From NCBI RefSeq assembly GCF_051020765.1, contig NW_027469085.1:1984001-2048000 (forward strand): a stretch of 64,000 nucleotides of DNA, in the 5' to 3' direction. Positions 25,944-40,351 of this stretch are shown here, piece after piece. Made by a program: the position numbers and the translations under genes. The notes beneath the pieces were generated by a model. It was not told the DNA's origin, made no database searches, and saw nothing but the letters and a program-made list of their open reading frames with translations. This DNA comes from Lasioglossum baleicum. Its lineage: Eukaryota; Arthropoda; Insecta; Hymenoptera; Halictidae. How positions within the stretch are numbered: position 1 is the stretch's first letter; every line of letters begins with the position of its first letter.

Positions 25944-28900
25944 GTGGGAATTAAGCTGTACAACCCAATATTCCACCAACACAGACTGGAACCACGCCCA
26001 GGATCTCGTTCTCCAACCGAAGCAGAGATGGACGCGTTCGAAAAATACGCGACCATCCGCAAAGGGTATTTCGATTCGTTGGAGAACGACGTGATGAAGA
26101 AACATTGGAATTTGTTCTGCGAGGCTCACCGGCGAGTCGGGACCGAAGCCACCGCAACAATATAAGCAATTAACGTCCCCCCCCCCCTTCATCGGGGCGA
26201 GGTAAAATTATCTAACGTTGGCCGGCTCGCGACTATAAAAAGTTTGGGGAGCACTGCTGTAAAGCACAAGTGAAAGCTTTTTGATTCGACGAATTGCAAG
26301 CTCATATTATCACCACTGGTCTAGCGAAACGTGGGAATTAAGTTGTACAACCCAATATTGCACCAACACAGAGTGGAACCACGCGCAGGTTCTCGTTCTG
26401 CAACCGTAGCAGAGATGGACCCGTTCGAAGAATACGCGACCATCCACAAAGGGTATTTCGATTTGTCGGAGAACGACGTGATAAAGAAAAATTGGAATTT
26501 ATTCTGCGAGGCTCTCCGTCTCACTGGTGAGACAGGGCCGAAGCCTCCGAAAAAATATAAACAATTATCGTCCCCCTCCTCAACGGGACGCGGTAAAATT
26601 ATCAAACGTTGAACGGCCCGCGGCTATAATAAGGTTGGTGCGCACTGCTGTAAAGCACAAGTGAAAGCTTTTGGATTCGAAGAATGGCAAGCCCTTATTA
26701 TCACCACTGGTCTAGCGAAACGTGGGAATTAAGCTGTACAACACAATATTCCACCAACACAGAGTGGAACCACGCGCAGGATCTCGTTTTCCAACAGAAG
26801 CAGAGATGGACCCGTTCGAAGAATACGGGATCATCCACAAAGGGTATTTCCTATTTGTCGGAGGACGACGTGATGAAGAAAAATTGGAATTTATTCTGCG
26901 AGGCTCTCCGTCTCACTGGTGAGACAGGGCCGAAGCCTCCGAAAAAATATATACAATTATCGTCCCCCTCCTCAACGGGCGCGGTAAAATTATCAAACTT
27001 TGAACGGCCCGCGGCTATAATAAGGTTGGTTCGCACTGCTGTAAAGCACAAGTGAAAGCTTTTGGATTCGAAGAATTGCAAGCCCTTATTATCACCACTG
27101 GTCTAGCGAAACGTGGGAATTAAGCTGTACAACCCAATATTCCACCAACACAGAGTGGAACCACGCCCAGGATCTCGTTCTCCAACAGAAGCAGAGATGG
27201 ACCCGTTCGAAGAATACGCGACCATCCACAAAGGGTATTTCGATTTGTCGGAGAACGACGTGATAAAGAAAAATTGGAATTTATTCTGCGAGGCTCTCCG
27301 TCTCACTGGTGAGACAGGGCCGAAGCCTCCGAAAAAATATAAACAATTATCGACCCCTCCTCAACGGGACGAGGTAAAATTATCAAACGTTGAACGGCCC
27401 GCGGCTATAATAAGGTTGGTGCGCACTGCTGTAAAGCACAAGTGAAAGCTTTTGGATTCGAAGAATGGCAAGCCCTTATTATCACCACTGGTCTAGCGAA
27501 TCGTGGGAATTAAGCTGTACAACCCAATATTCCACCAACACAGAGTGGAACCACGCGCAGGTTCTCGTTCTGCAACCGTAGCAGAGATGGACCCGTTCGA
27601 AGAATACGCGACCATCCACAAAGGGTATTTCGATTCGTTGGAGAACGACGTGATGAAGAAACATTGGAATTTGTTCTGCGAGGCTCACCGGCGAGTCGGG
27701 ACCGAAGCCACCGCAACAATATAAGCAATTAACGTCCACCCCCTTCATCGGGGCGAGGTAAAATTATCTAACGTTGGCCGGCTCGCGACTATAAAAAGTT
27801 TGGGGAGCACTGCTGTAAAGCACAAGTGAAAGCTTTTTGATTCGACGAATTGCAAGCTCATATTATCACCACTGGTCTAGCGAAACGTGGGAATTAAGCT
27901 GTACAACCCAATATTCCACCAACACAGAGTGGAACCACGCGCAGGTTCTCGTTCTGCAACCGTAGCAGAGATGGACCCGTTCGAAGAATACGCGACCATC
28001 CACAAAGGGTATTTCGATTTGTCGGAGGACGACGTGATGAAGAAAAATTGGAATTTATTCTGCGAGGCTCTCCGTCTCACTGGTGAGACAGGGCCGATGC
28101 CTCCGAAAAAATATATACAATTATCGTCCCCCTCCTCAACGGGACGCGGTAAAATTATCAAACGTTGAACGGCCCGCGGCTATAATAAGGTTGGTTCGCA
28201 CTGCTGTAAAGCACAAGTGAAAGGTTTTTTATTCGAAGAATTGCAAGCCCTTATTATCACCACTGGTCTAGCGAAACGTGGGAATTAAGCTGTACAACCC
28301 AATATTCCACCAACACAGACTGGAACCACGCCCAGGATCTCGTTCTCCAACCGAAGCAGAAATGGACGCGTTCGAAGAATACGCGACCATCCACAAAGGG
28401 CATTTCGATTTGTCGGAGAACGACGTGATAAAGAAAAATTGGAATTTATTCTGCGAGGCTCTCCGTCTCACTGGTGAGACAGTGCCGAAGCCTCCGAAAA
28501 AATATAAACAATTATCGTCCCCCTCCTCAACGGGACGCGGTAAAATTATCAAACGTTGAACGGCCCGCGGCTATAATAAGGTTGGTGCGCACTGCTGTAA
28601 AGCACAAGTGAAAGCTTTTGGATTCGAAGAATGGCAAGCCCTTATTATCACCACTGGTCTAGCGAAACCTGAGAATTAAGCTGTGCAGCCCAATATTGCA
28701 CCAACACAGAGTTGCACCACGCGGAGGATCTCGTTCTCCAACCGAAGCAGAGATGGACGCGTTCGAAAAATACGCGACCATCCGCAAAGGGTATTTCGAT
28801 TCGTTGGAGAACGACGTGATGAGGAAAAATTGGAATTTATTCTGCGAGGCTCTCCATCTCACTGGTGAGACAGGGCCGAAGCCTCCGAAAAAATATAAAC

Positions 28901-31397
28901 AATTATCGTCCCCCTCCTCAACGGGACGCGGTAAAATTATCAAACGTTGAACGGCCCGCGGCTACAATAAGGTTGGTTCGCACTGTTGTAAAGCACAAGT
29001 GATAGCTTTTGGATTCGAAGAATTGCAAGCCCTTATTATCGCCACTGGTCTAGCGAAACGTGGGAATTAAGCTGTACAACCCATATTCCACCAACAGAGA
29101 GTGGAACCACGCGCAGGATCTCGTTCTCCAACAGAAGCAGAGATGGACCCGTTCGAAGAATACGGGGTCATCCACGAAGGGTATTTCGATTTGTCGGATG
29201 ACGACGTGATGAGGAAAAATTGGAATTGATTCTGCGAGGATCACCGTCTCACCGGCGAGACGTGGCCGATGCCACCGTACCAATATAAACAACTAACGTC
29301 CCCTCCCCCTCGTCGGGACGCGGTAAAATTATCGAACGTTGACCGGTCCGCGGATATAAAGAGGTTCGGGAGCACTGCTGTGAAGCACAAGTTTGAGCTT
29401 CTGGCTCGAAGAATTGCAAGCTCTTAATATCACCATAGGTCTTGCGATCCCTGAGAATTAAGCTGTGGAGCCCAATATTGCACCAACACAGAGTGGAACC
29501 ACACGCAGGATCTCGTTCTGCAACCGTAGCAGAGATGGACCCGTTCGAAGCATACGCGACCATCCACAAAGGGTCATTTCGATTCGTCGGAGAACGACGT
29601 GATAAAGAAAAATTGGAATTTATTCTGCGAGGCTCTCCGTCTCACTGGTGAGACAGGGCCAAAGCCTCCGAAAAAATATATACAATTATCGTCCCCCTCC
29701 TCAACGGGACGCGGTAAAATTATCAAACGTTGAACGGCCCGCGGCTATAATAAGGTTGGTTCGCACTGCTGTAAAGCACAAGTGAAAGGTTTTTTATTCG
29801 AAGAATTGCAAGCCCTTATTATCACCACTGGTCTAGCGAAACGTGGGAATTAAGCTGTACAACCCAATATTCCACCAACACAGACTGGAACCACGCCCAG
29901 GATCTCGTTCTCCAACCGAAGCAGAGATGGACGCGTTCGAAAAATACGCGACCATCCGCAAAGGGTATTTCGATTCGTTGGAGAACGACGTGATGAAGAA
30001 ACATTGGAATTTGTTCTGCGAGGCTCACCGGCGAGTCGGGACCGAAGCCACCGCAACAATATAAGCAATTAACGTCCCCCCCCCCTTCATCGGGGCGAGG
30101 TAAAATTATCTAACGTTGGCCGGCTCGCGACTATAAAAAGTTTGGGGAGCACTGCTGTAAAGCACAAGTGAAAGCTTTTTGATTCGACGAATTGCAAGCT
30201 CATATTATCACCACTGGTCTAGCGAAACGTGGGAATTAAGTTGTACAACCCAATATTGCACCAACACAGAGTGGAACCACGCGCAGGTTCTCGTTCTGCA
30301 ACCGTAGCAGAGATGGACCCGTTCGAAGAATACGCGACCATCCACAAAGGGTATTTCGATTTGTCGGAGAACGACGTGATAAAGAAAAATTGGAATTTAT
30401 TCTGCGAGGCTCTCCGTCTCACTGGTGAGACAGGGCCGAAGCCTCCGAAAAAATATAAACAATTATCGTCCCCCTCCTCAACGGGACGCGGTAAAATTAT
30501 CAAAGGTTGAACGGCCCGCGGCTATAATAAGGTTGGTGCGCACTGCTGTAAAGCACAAGTGAAAGCTTTTGGATTCGAAGAATGGCAAGCCCTTATTATC
30601 ACCACTGGTCTAGCGAATCGTGGGAATTAAGCTGTACAACCCAATATTCCACCAACACAGAGTGGAACCACGCGCAGGTTCTCGTTCTCCAACCGAAGCA
30701 GAGATGGACCCGTTCGAAGAATACGCGACCATCCACAAAGGGTATTTCGATTCGTTGGAGAACGACGTGATGAAGAAACATTGGAATTTGTTCTGCGAGG
30801 CTCACCGGCGAGTCGGGACCGAAGCCACCGCAACAATATAAGCAATTAACGTCCCCCCCCCCCTTCATCGGGGCGAGGTAAAATTATCTAACGTTGGCCG
30901 GCTCGCGACTATAAAAAGTTTGGGGAGCACTGCTGTAAAGCACAAGTGAAAGCTTTTTGATTCGACGAATTGCAAGCTCATATTATCACCACTGGTCTAG
31001 CGAAACGTGGGAATTAAGTTGTACAACCCAATATTGCACCAACACAGAGTGGAACCACGCGCAGGTTCTCGTTCTGCAACCGTAGCAGAGATGGACCCGT
31101 TCGAAGAATACGCGACCATCCACAAAGGGTATTTCGATTTGTCGGAGGACGACGTGATGAAGAAAAATTGGAATTTATTCTGCGAGGCTCTCCGTCTCAC
31201 TGGTGAGACAGGGCCGATGCCTCCGAAAAAATATATACAATTATCGTCCCCCTCCTCAACGGGACGCGGTAAAATTATCAAACGTTGAACGGCCCGCGGC
31301 TATAATAAGGTTGGTTCGCACTGCTGTAAAGCACAAGTGAAAGGTTTTTTATTCGAAGAATTGCAAGCCCTTATTATCACCACTGGTCTAGCGAAAC
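25944..31397 (+). repeat. 391-bp array, d-e-f-g-d-h-i-a-b-c-d-e run
   Basis: Fourteen monomers, anchors 25,944 to 31,007. The monomer at 29,060 has lost one A ('acccatattcc') and reads 'caacagagag' instead of 'caacacagag', which shortens its open frame. The monomer at 28,278 has a private 'gacagtgccg'. The stretch 26,321-27,445 matches 4861-5985 at an offset of 21,460 bp. Confidence 0.88.
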
Positions 31398-34300
31398 GTG
31401 GGAATTAAGCTGTACAACCCAATATTCCACCAACACAGACTGGAACCACGCCCAGGATGTCGTTCTCCAACCGAAGCAGAAATGGACGCGTTCGAAGAAT
31501 ACGCGACCATCCACAAAGGGTATTTCGATTTGTCGGAGAACGACGTGATAAAGAAAAATTGGAATTTATTCTGCGAGGCTCTCCGTCTCACTGGTGAGAC
31601 AGGGCCGAAGCCTCCGAAAAAATATAAACAATTATCGTCCCCCTCCTCAACGGGACGCGGTAAAATTATCAAAGGTTGAACGGCCCGCGGCTATAATAAG
31701 GTTGGTGCGCACTGCTGTAAAGCACAAGTGAAAGCTTTTGGATTCGAAGAATGGCAAGCCCTTATTATCACCACTGGTCTAGCGAATCGTGGGAATTAAG
31801 CTGTACAACCCAATATTCCACCAACACAGAGTGGAACCACGCGCAGGTTCTCGTTCTGCAACCGTAGCAGAGATGGACCCGTTCGAAGAATACGCGACCA
31901 TCCACAAAGGGTATTTCGATTCGTTGGAGAACGACGTGATGAAGAAACATTGGAATTTGTTCTGCGAGGCTCACCGGCGAGTCGGGACCGAAGCCACCGC
32001 AACAATATAAGCAATTAACGTCCACCCCCTTCATCGGGGCGAGGTAAAATTATCTAACGTTGGCCGGCTCGCGACTATAAAAAGTTTGGGGAGCACTGCT
32101 GTAAAGCACAAGTGAAAGCTTTTTGATTCGACGAATTGCAAGCTCATATCATCACCACTGGTCTAGCGAAACGTGGGAATTAAGCTGTACAACCCAATAT
32201 TCCACCAACACAGAGTGGAACCACTCGCAGGTTCTCGTTCTGCAACCGTAGCAGAGATGGACCCGTTCGAAGAATACGCGACCATCCACAAAGGGTATTT
32301 CGATTTGTCGGAGGACGACGTGATGAAGAAAAATTGGAATTTATTCTGCGAGGCTCTCCGTCTCACTGGTGAGACAGGGCCGATGCCTCCGAAAAAATAT
32401 ATACAATTATCGTCCCCCTCCTCAACGGGACGCGGTAAAATTATCAAACGTTGAACGGCCCGCGGCTATAATAAGGTTGGTTCGCACTGCTGTAAAGCAC
32501 AAGTGAAAGGTTTTTTATTCGAAGAATTGCAAGCCCTTATTATCACCACTGGTCTAGCGAAACGTGGGAATTAAGCTGTACAACCCAATATTCCACCAAC
32601 ACAGACTGGAACCACGCCCAGGATGTCGTTCTCCAACCGAAGCAGAAATGGACGCGTTCGAAGAATACGCGACCATCCACAAAGGGTATTTCGATTTGTC
32701 GGAGAACGACGTGATAAAGAAAAATTGGAATTTATTCTGCGAGGCTCTCCGTCTCACTGGTGAGACAGGGCCGAAGCCTCCGAAAAAATATAAACAATTA
32801 TCGTCCCCCTCCTCAACGGGACGCGGTAAAATTATCAAACGTTGAACGGCCCGCGGCTATAATAAGGTTGGTGCGCACTGCTGTAAAGCACAAGTGAAAG
32901 CTTTTGGATTCGAAGAATGGCAAGCCCTTATTATCACCACTGGTCTAGCGAAACCTGAGAATTAAGCTGTGCATCCCAATATTGCACCAACACAGAGTTG
33001 CACCACGCGGAGGATCTCGTTCTCCAACAGAAGCAGAGATGGACGCGTTCGAAAAATACGCGACCATCCGCAAATGGTATTTCGATTCGTTGGAGAACGA
33101 CGTGATGAGGAAAAATTGGAATTTATTCTGCGAGGCTCTCCATCTCACTGGTGAGACAGGGCCGAAGCCTCCGAAAAAATATAAACAATTATCGTCCCCC
33201 TCCTCAACGGGACGCGGTAAAATTATCAAACGTTGAACGGCCCGCGGCTACAATAAGGTTGGTTCGCACTGTTGTAAAGCACAAGTGATAGCTTTTGGAT
33301 TCGAAGAATTGCAAGCCCTTATTATCGCCACTGGTCTAGCGAAACGTGGGAATTAAGCTGTACAACCCAATATTCCACCAACACAGAGTGGAACCACGCG
33401 CAGGATCTCGTTCTCCAACAGAAGCAGAGATGGACCCGTTCGAAGAATACGGGGTCATCCACGAAGGGTATTTCGATTTGTCGGATGACGACGTGATGAG
33501 GAAAAATTGGAATTGATTCTGCGAGGATCACCGTCTCACCGGCGAGACGTGGCCGATGCCACCGTACCAATATAAACAACTAACGTCCCCTCCCCCTCGT
33601 CGGGACGCGGTAAAATTATCGAACGTTGACCGGTCCGCGGATATAAAGAGGTTCGGGAGCACTGCTGTAAAGCACAAGTTTGAGCTTCTGGCTCGAAGAA
33701 TTGCAAGCTCTTAATATCACCATAGGTCTTGCGATCCCTGAGAATTAAGCTGTGGAGCCCAATATTGCACCAACACAGAGTGGAACCACACGCAGGATCT
33801 CGTTCTGCAACCGTAGCAGAGATGGACCCGTTCGAAGCATACGCGACCATCCACAAAGGGTCATTTCGATTTGTCGGAGAACGACGTGATAAAGAAAAAT
33901 TGGAATTTATTCTGCGAGGCTCTCCGTTTCACTGGTGAGACAGGGCCGAAGCCTCCGAAAAAATATAAACAATTATCGTCCCCCTCCTCAACGGGACGCG
34001 GTAAAATTATCAAAGGTTGAACGGCCCGCGGCTATAATAAGGTTGGTGCGCACTGCTGTAAAGCACAAGTGAAAGCTTTTGGATTCGAAGAATGGCAAGC
34101 CCTTATTATCACCACTGGTCTAGCGAATCGTGGGAATTAAGCTGTACAACCCAATATTCCACCAACACAGAGTGGAACCACGCGCAGGTTCTCGTTCTGC
34201 AACCGTAGCAGAGATGGACCGTTCGAAGAATACGCGACCATCCACAAAGGGTATTTCGATTCGTTGGAGAACGACGTGATGAAGAAACATTGGAATTTGT

Positions 34301-36069
34301 TCTGCGAGGCTCACCGGCGAGTCGGGACCGAAGCCACCGCAACAATATAAGCAATTAACGTCCACCCCCTTCATCGGGGCGAGGTAAAATTATCTAACGT
34401 TGGCCGGCTCGCGACTATAAAAAGTTTGGGGAGCACTGCTGTAAAGCACAAGTGAAAGCTTTTTGATTCGACGAATTGCAAGCTCATATCATCACCACTG
34501 GTCTAGCGAAACGTGGGAATTAAGCTGTACAACCCAATATTCCACCAACACAGAGTGGAACCACGCGCAGGTTCTCGTTCTGCAACCGTAGCAGAGATGG
34601 ACCCGTTCGAAGAATACGCGACCATCCACAAAGGGTATTTCGATTTGTCGGAGGACGACGTGATGAAGAAAAATTGGAATTTATTCTGCGAGGCTCTCCG
34701 TCTCACTGGTGAGACAGGGCCGATGCCTCCGAAAAAATATATACAATTATCGTCCCCCTCCTCAACGGGACGCGGTAAAATTATCAAACGTTGAACGGCC
34801 CGAGGCTATAATAAGGTTGGTTCGCACTGCTGTAAAGCACAAGTGAAAGGTTTTTTATTCGAAGAATTGCAAGCCCTTATTATCACCACTGGTCTAGCGA
34901 AACGTGGGAATTAAGCTGTACAACCCAATATTCCACCAACACAGACTGGAACCACGCCCAGGATGTCGTTCTCCAACCGAAGCAGAAATGGACGCGTTCG
35001 AAGAATACGCGACCATCCACAAAGGGTATTTCGATTTGTCGGAGAACGACGTGATAAAGAAAAATTGGAATTTATTCTGCGAGGCTCTCCGTCTCACTGG
35101 TGAGACAGGGCCGAAGCCTCCGAAAAAATATAAACAATTATCGTCCCCCTCCTCAACGGGACGCGGTAAAATTATCAAAGGTTGAACGGCCCGCGGCTAT
35201 AATAAGGTTGGTGCGCACTGCTGTAAAGCACAAGTGAAAGCTTTTGGATTCGAAGAATGGCAAGCCCTTATTATCACCACTGGTCTAGCGAATCGTGGGA
35301 ATTAAGCTGTACAACCCAATATTCCACCAACACAGAGTGGAACCACGCGCAGGTTCTCGTTCTGCAACCGTAGCAGAGATGGACCCGTTCGAAGAATACG
35401 CGACCATCCACAAAGGGTATTTCGATTCGTTGGAGAACGACGTGATGAAGAAACATTGGAATTTGTTCTGCGAGGCTCACCGGCGAGTCGGGACCGAAGC
35501 CACCGCAACAATATAAGCAATTAACGTCCACCCCCTTCATCGGGTCGAGGTAAAATTATCTAACGTTGGCCGGCTCGCGACTATAAAAAGTTTGGGGAGC
35601 ACTGCTGTAAAGCACAAGTGAAAGCTTTTTGATTCGACGAATTGCAAGCTCATATCATCACCACTGGTCTAGCGAAACGTGGGAATTAAGCTGTACAACC
35701 CAATATTCCACCAACACAGAGTGGAACCACGCGCAGGTTCTCGTTCTGCAACCGTAGCAGAGATGGACCCGTTCGAAGAATACGCGACCATCCACAAAGG
35801 GTATTTCGATTTGTCGGAGGACGACGTGATGAAGAAAAATTGGAATTTATTCTGCGAGGCTCTCCGTCTCACTGGTGAGACAGGGCCGATGCCTCCGAAA
35901 AAATATATACAATTATCGTCCCCCTCCTCAACGGGACGCGGTAAAATTATCAAACGTTGAACGGCCCGCGGCTATAATAAGGTTGGTTCGCACTGCTGTA
36001 AAGCACAAGTGAAAGGTTTTTTATTCGAAGAATTGCAAGCCCTTATTATCACCACTGGTCTAGCGAAAC
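31398..36069 (+). repeat. 12-monomer block of 4,672 bp, copy 1
   Basis: Anchors 31,398 to 35,679 form the order i-d-h-i-a-b-c-d-h-i-d-h. Each monomer has a partner 4,672 bp downstream: 31,398/36,070, 32,564/37,236, 32,955/37,627, 33,738/38,410. The type-d monomer at 34,130 has lost one C ('atggaccgttcg' near 34,217), so later offsets become 4,673. Private changes such as 'ccactcgcagg' near 32,221 and 'ccgtttcactgg' near 33,926 are not shared with copy 2. Confidence 0.88.
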
Positions 36070-36844
36070 GTGGGAATTAAGCTGTACAACCCAATATTCC
36101 ACCAACACAGACTGGAACCACGCCCAGGATGTCGTTCTAAAACCGAAGCAGAAATGGACGCGTTCGAAGAATACGCGACCATCCACAAAGGGTATTTCGA
36201 TTTGTCGGAGAACGACGTGATAAAGAAAAATTGGAATTTATTCTGCGAGGCTCTCCGTCTCACTGGTGAGACAGGGCCGAAGCCTCCGAAAAAATATAAA
36301 CAATTATCGTCCCCCTCCTCAACGGGACGCGGTAAAATTATCAAAGGTTGAACGGCCCGCGGCTATAATAAGGTTGGTGCGCACTGCTGTAAAGCACAAG
36401 TGAAAGCTTTTGGATTCGAAGAATGGCAAGCCCTTATTATCACCACTGGTCTAGCGAATCGTGGGAATTAAGCTGTACAACCCAATATTCCACCAACACA
36501 GAGTGGAACCACGCGCAGGTTCTCGTTCTGCAACCGTAGCAGAGATGGACCCGTTCGAAGAATACGCGACCATCCACAAAGGGTATTTCGATTCGTTGGA
36601 GAACGACGTGATGAAGAAACATTGGAATTTGTTCTGCGAGGCTCACCGGCGAGTCGGGACCGAAGCCACCGCAACAATATAAGCAATTAACGTCCACCCC
36701 CTTCATCGGGGCGAGGTAAAATTATCTAACGTTGGCCGGCTCGCGACTATAAAAAGTTTGGGGAGCACTGCTGTAAAGCACAAGTGAAAGCTTTTTGATT
36801 CGACGAATTGCAAGCTCATATCATCACCACTGGTCTAGCGAAAC
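34513..36844 (+). repeat. Two tandem copies of the h-i-d trimer (1,166 bp each)
   Basis: Anchors 34,513, 35,679 and 36,845 are spaced exactly 1,166 bp. Each unit holds a type-h monomer ('gccgatgcctcc'), a type-i monomer ('ggatgtcgttct', 'gcagaaatgg') and a type-d monomer with the interrupted poly-C tract 'ccaccccc'. A third copy begins at 36,845 but passes from i into type a instead of d. The trimer is nested inside the 4,672-bp block. Confidence 0.9.
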
Positions 36845-39800
36845 GTGGGAATTAAGCTGTACAACCCAATATTCCACCAACACAGAGTGGAACCACGCGC
36901 AGGTTCTCGTTCTGCAACCGTAGCAGAGATGGACCCGTTCGAAGAATACGCGACCATCCACAAAGGGTATTTCGATTTGTCGGAGGACGACGTGATGAAG
37001 AAAAATTGGAATTTATTCTGCGAGGCTCTCCGTCTCACTGGTGAGACAGGGCCGATGCCTCCGAAAAAATATATACAATTATCGTCCCCCTCCTCAACGG
37101 GACGCGGTAAAATTATCAAACGTTGAACGGCCCGCGGCTATAATAAGGTTGGTTCGCACTGCTGTAAAGCACAAGTGAAAGGTTTTTTATTCGAAGAATT
37201 GCAAGCCCTTATTATCACCACTGGTCTAGCGAAACGTGGGAATTAAGCTGTACAACCCAATATTCCACCAACACAGACTGGAACCACGCCCAGGATGTCG
37301 TTCTCCAACCGAAGCAGAAATGGACGCGTTCGAAGAATACGCGACCATCCACAAAGGGTATTTCGATTTGTCGGAGAACGACGTGATAAAGAAAAATTGG
37401 AATTTATTCTGCGAGGCTCTCCGTCTCACTGGTGAGACAGGGCCGAAGCCTCCGAAAAAATATAAACAATTATCGTCCCCCTCCTCAACGGGACGCGGTA
37501 AAATTATCAAACGTTGAACGTCCCGCGGCTATAATAAGGTTGGTGCGCACTGCTGTAAAGCACAAGTGAAAGCTTTTGGATTCGAAGAATGGCAAGCCCT
37601 TATTATCACCACTGGTCTAGCGAAACCTGAGAATTAAGCTGTGCATCCCAATATTGCACCAACACAGAGTTGCACCACGCGGAGGATCTCGTTCTCCAAC
37701 AGAAGCAGAGATGGACGCGTTCGAAAAATACGCGACCATCCGCAAATGGTATTTCGATTCGTTGGAGAACGACGTGATGAGGAAAAATTGGAATTTATTC
37801 TGCGAGGCTCTCCATCTCACTGGTGAGACAGGGCCGAAGCCTCCGAAAAAATATAAACAATTATCGTCCCCCTCCTCAACGGGACGCGGTAAAATTATCA
37901 AACGTTGAACGGCCCGCGGCTACAATAAGGTTGGTTCGCACTGTTGTAAAGCACAAGTGATAGCTTTTGGATTCGAAGAATTGCAAGCCCTTATTATCGC
38001 CACTGGTCTAGCGAAACGTGGGAATTAAGCTGTACAACCCAATATTCCACCAACACAGAGTGGAACCACGCGCAGGATCTCGTTCTCCAACAGAAGCAGA
38101 GATGGACCCGTTCGAAGAATACGGGGTCATCCACGAAGGGTATTTCGATTTGTCGGATGACGACGTGATGAGGAAAAATTGGAATTGATTCTGCGAGGAT
38201 CACCGTCTCACCGGCGAGACGTGGCCGATGCCACCGTACCAATATAAACAACTAACGTCCCCTCCCCCTCGTCGGGACGCGGTAAAATTATCGAACGTTG
38301 ACCGGTCCGCGGATATAAAGAGGTTCGGGAGCACTGCTGTAAAGCACAAGTTTGAGCTTCTGGCTCGAAGAATTGCAAGCTCTTAATATCACCATAGGTC
38401 TTGCGATCCCTGAGAATTAAGCTGTGGAGCCCAATATTGCACCAACACAGAGTGGAACCACACGCAGGATCTCGTTCTGCAACCGTAGCAGAGATGGACC
38501 CGTTCGAAGCATACGCGACCATCCACAAAGGGTCATTTCGATTTGTCGGAGAACGACGTGATAAAGAAAAATTGGAATTTATTCTGCGAGGCTCTCCGTC
38601 TCACTGGTGAGACAGGGCCGAAGCCTCCGAAAAAATATAAACAATTATCGTCCCCCTCCTCAACGGGACGCGGTAAAATTATCAAAGGTTGAACGGCCCG
38701 CGGCTATAATAAGGTTGGTGCGCACTGCTGTAAAGCACAAGTGAAAGCTTTTGGATTCGAAGAATGGCAAGCCCTTATTATCACCACTGGTCTAGCGAAT
38801 CGTGGGAATTAAGCTGTACAACCCAATATTCCACCAACACAGAGTGGAACCACGCGCAGGTTCTCGTTCTGCAACCGTAGCAGAGATGGACCCGTTCGAA
38901 GAATACGCGACCATCCACAAAGGGTATTTCGATTCGTTGGAGAACGACGTGATGAAGAAACATTGGAATTTGTTCTGCGAGGCTCACCGGCGAGTCGGGA
39001 CCGAAGCCACCGCAACAATATAAGCAATTAACGTCCACCCCCTTCATCGGGGCGAGGTAAAATTATCTAACGTTGGCCGGCTCGCGACTATAAAAAGTTT
39101 GGGGAGCACTGCTGTAAAGCACAAGTGAAAGCTTTTTGATTCGACGAATTGCAAGCTCATATCATCACCACTGGTCTAGCGAAACGTGGGAATTAAGCTG
39201 TACAACCCAATATTCCACCAACACAGAGTGGAACCACGCGCAGGTTCTCGTTCTGCAACCGTAGCAGAGATGGACCCGTTCGAAGAATACGCGACCATCC
39301 ACAAAGGGTATTTCGATTTGTCGGAGGACGACGTGATGAAGAAAAATTGGAATTTATTCTGCGAGGCTCTCCGTCTCACTGGTGAGACAGGGCCGATGCC
39401 TCCGAAAAAATATATACAATTATCGTCCCCCTCCTCAACGGGACGCGGTAAAATTATCAAACGTTGAACGGCCCGAGGCTATAATAAGGTTGGTTCGCAC
39501 TGCTGTAAAGCACAAGTGAAAGGTTTTTTATTCGAAGAATTGCAAGCCCTTATTATCACCACTGGTCTAGCGAAACGTGGGAATTAAGCTGTACAACCCA
39601 ATATTCCACCAACACAGACTGGAACCACGCCCAGGATGTCGTTCTCCAACCGAAGCAGAAATGGACGCGTTCGAAGAATACGCGACCATCCACAAAGGGT
39701 ATTTCGATTTGTCGGAGAACGACGTGATAAAGAAAAATTGGAATTTATTCTGCGAGGCTCTCCGTCTCACTGGTGAGACAGGGCCGAAGCCTCCGAAAAA

Positions 39801-40351
39801 ATATAAACAATTATCGTCCCCCTCCTCAACGGGACGCGGTAAAATTATCAAACGTTGAACGGCCCGCGGCTATAATAAGGTTGGTGCGCACTGCTGTAAA
39901 GCACAAGTGAAAGCTTTTGGATTCGAAGAATGGCAAGCCCTTATTATCACCACTGGTCTAGCGAATCGTGGGAATTAAGCTGTACAACCCAATATTCCAC
40001 CAACACAGAGTGGAACCACGCGCAGGTTCTCGTTCTGCAACCGTAGCAGAGATGGACCCGTTCGAAGAATACGCGACCATCCACAAAGGGTATTTCGATT
40101 CGTTGGAGAACGACGTGATGAAGAAACATTGGAATTTGTTCTGCGAGGCTCACCGGCGAGTCGGGACCGAAGCCACCGCAACAATATAAGCAATTAACGT
40201 CCCCCCCCTTCATCGGGGCGAGGTAAAATTATCTAACGTTGGCCGGCTCGCGACTATAAAAAGTTTGGGGAGCACTGCTGTAAAGCACAAGTGAAAGCTT
40301 TTTGATTCGACGAATTGCAAGCTCATATTATCACCACTGGTCTAGCGAAAC
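36070..40351 (+). repeat. 12-monomer block, copy 2 (last monomer replaced)
   Basis: Follows 31,398-35,678 at an offset of 4,672-4,673 bp for eleven monomers. It parts at 40,352, where a type-e monomer stands in place of the type-h monomer at 35,679. Its first monomer has a private 'gttctaaaaccg' near 36,135. Shared variants such as 'gtgcatcccaat' in the type-a monomers (32,971 and 37,643) support common descent. Confidence 0.87.
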
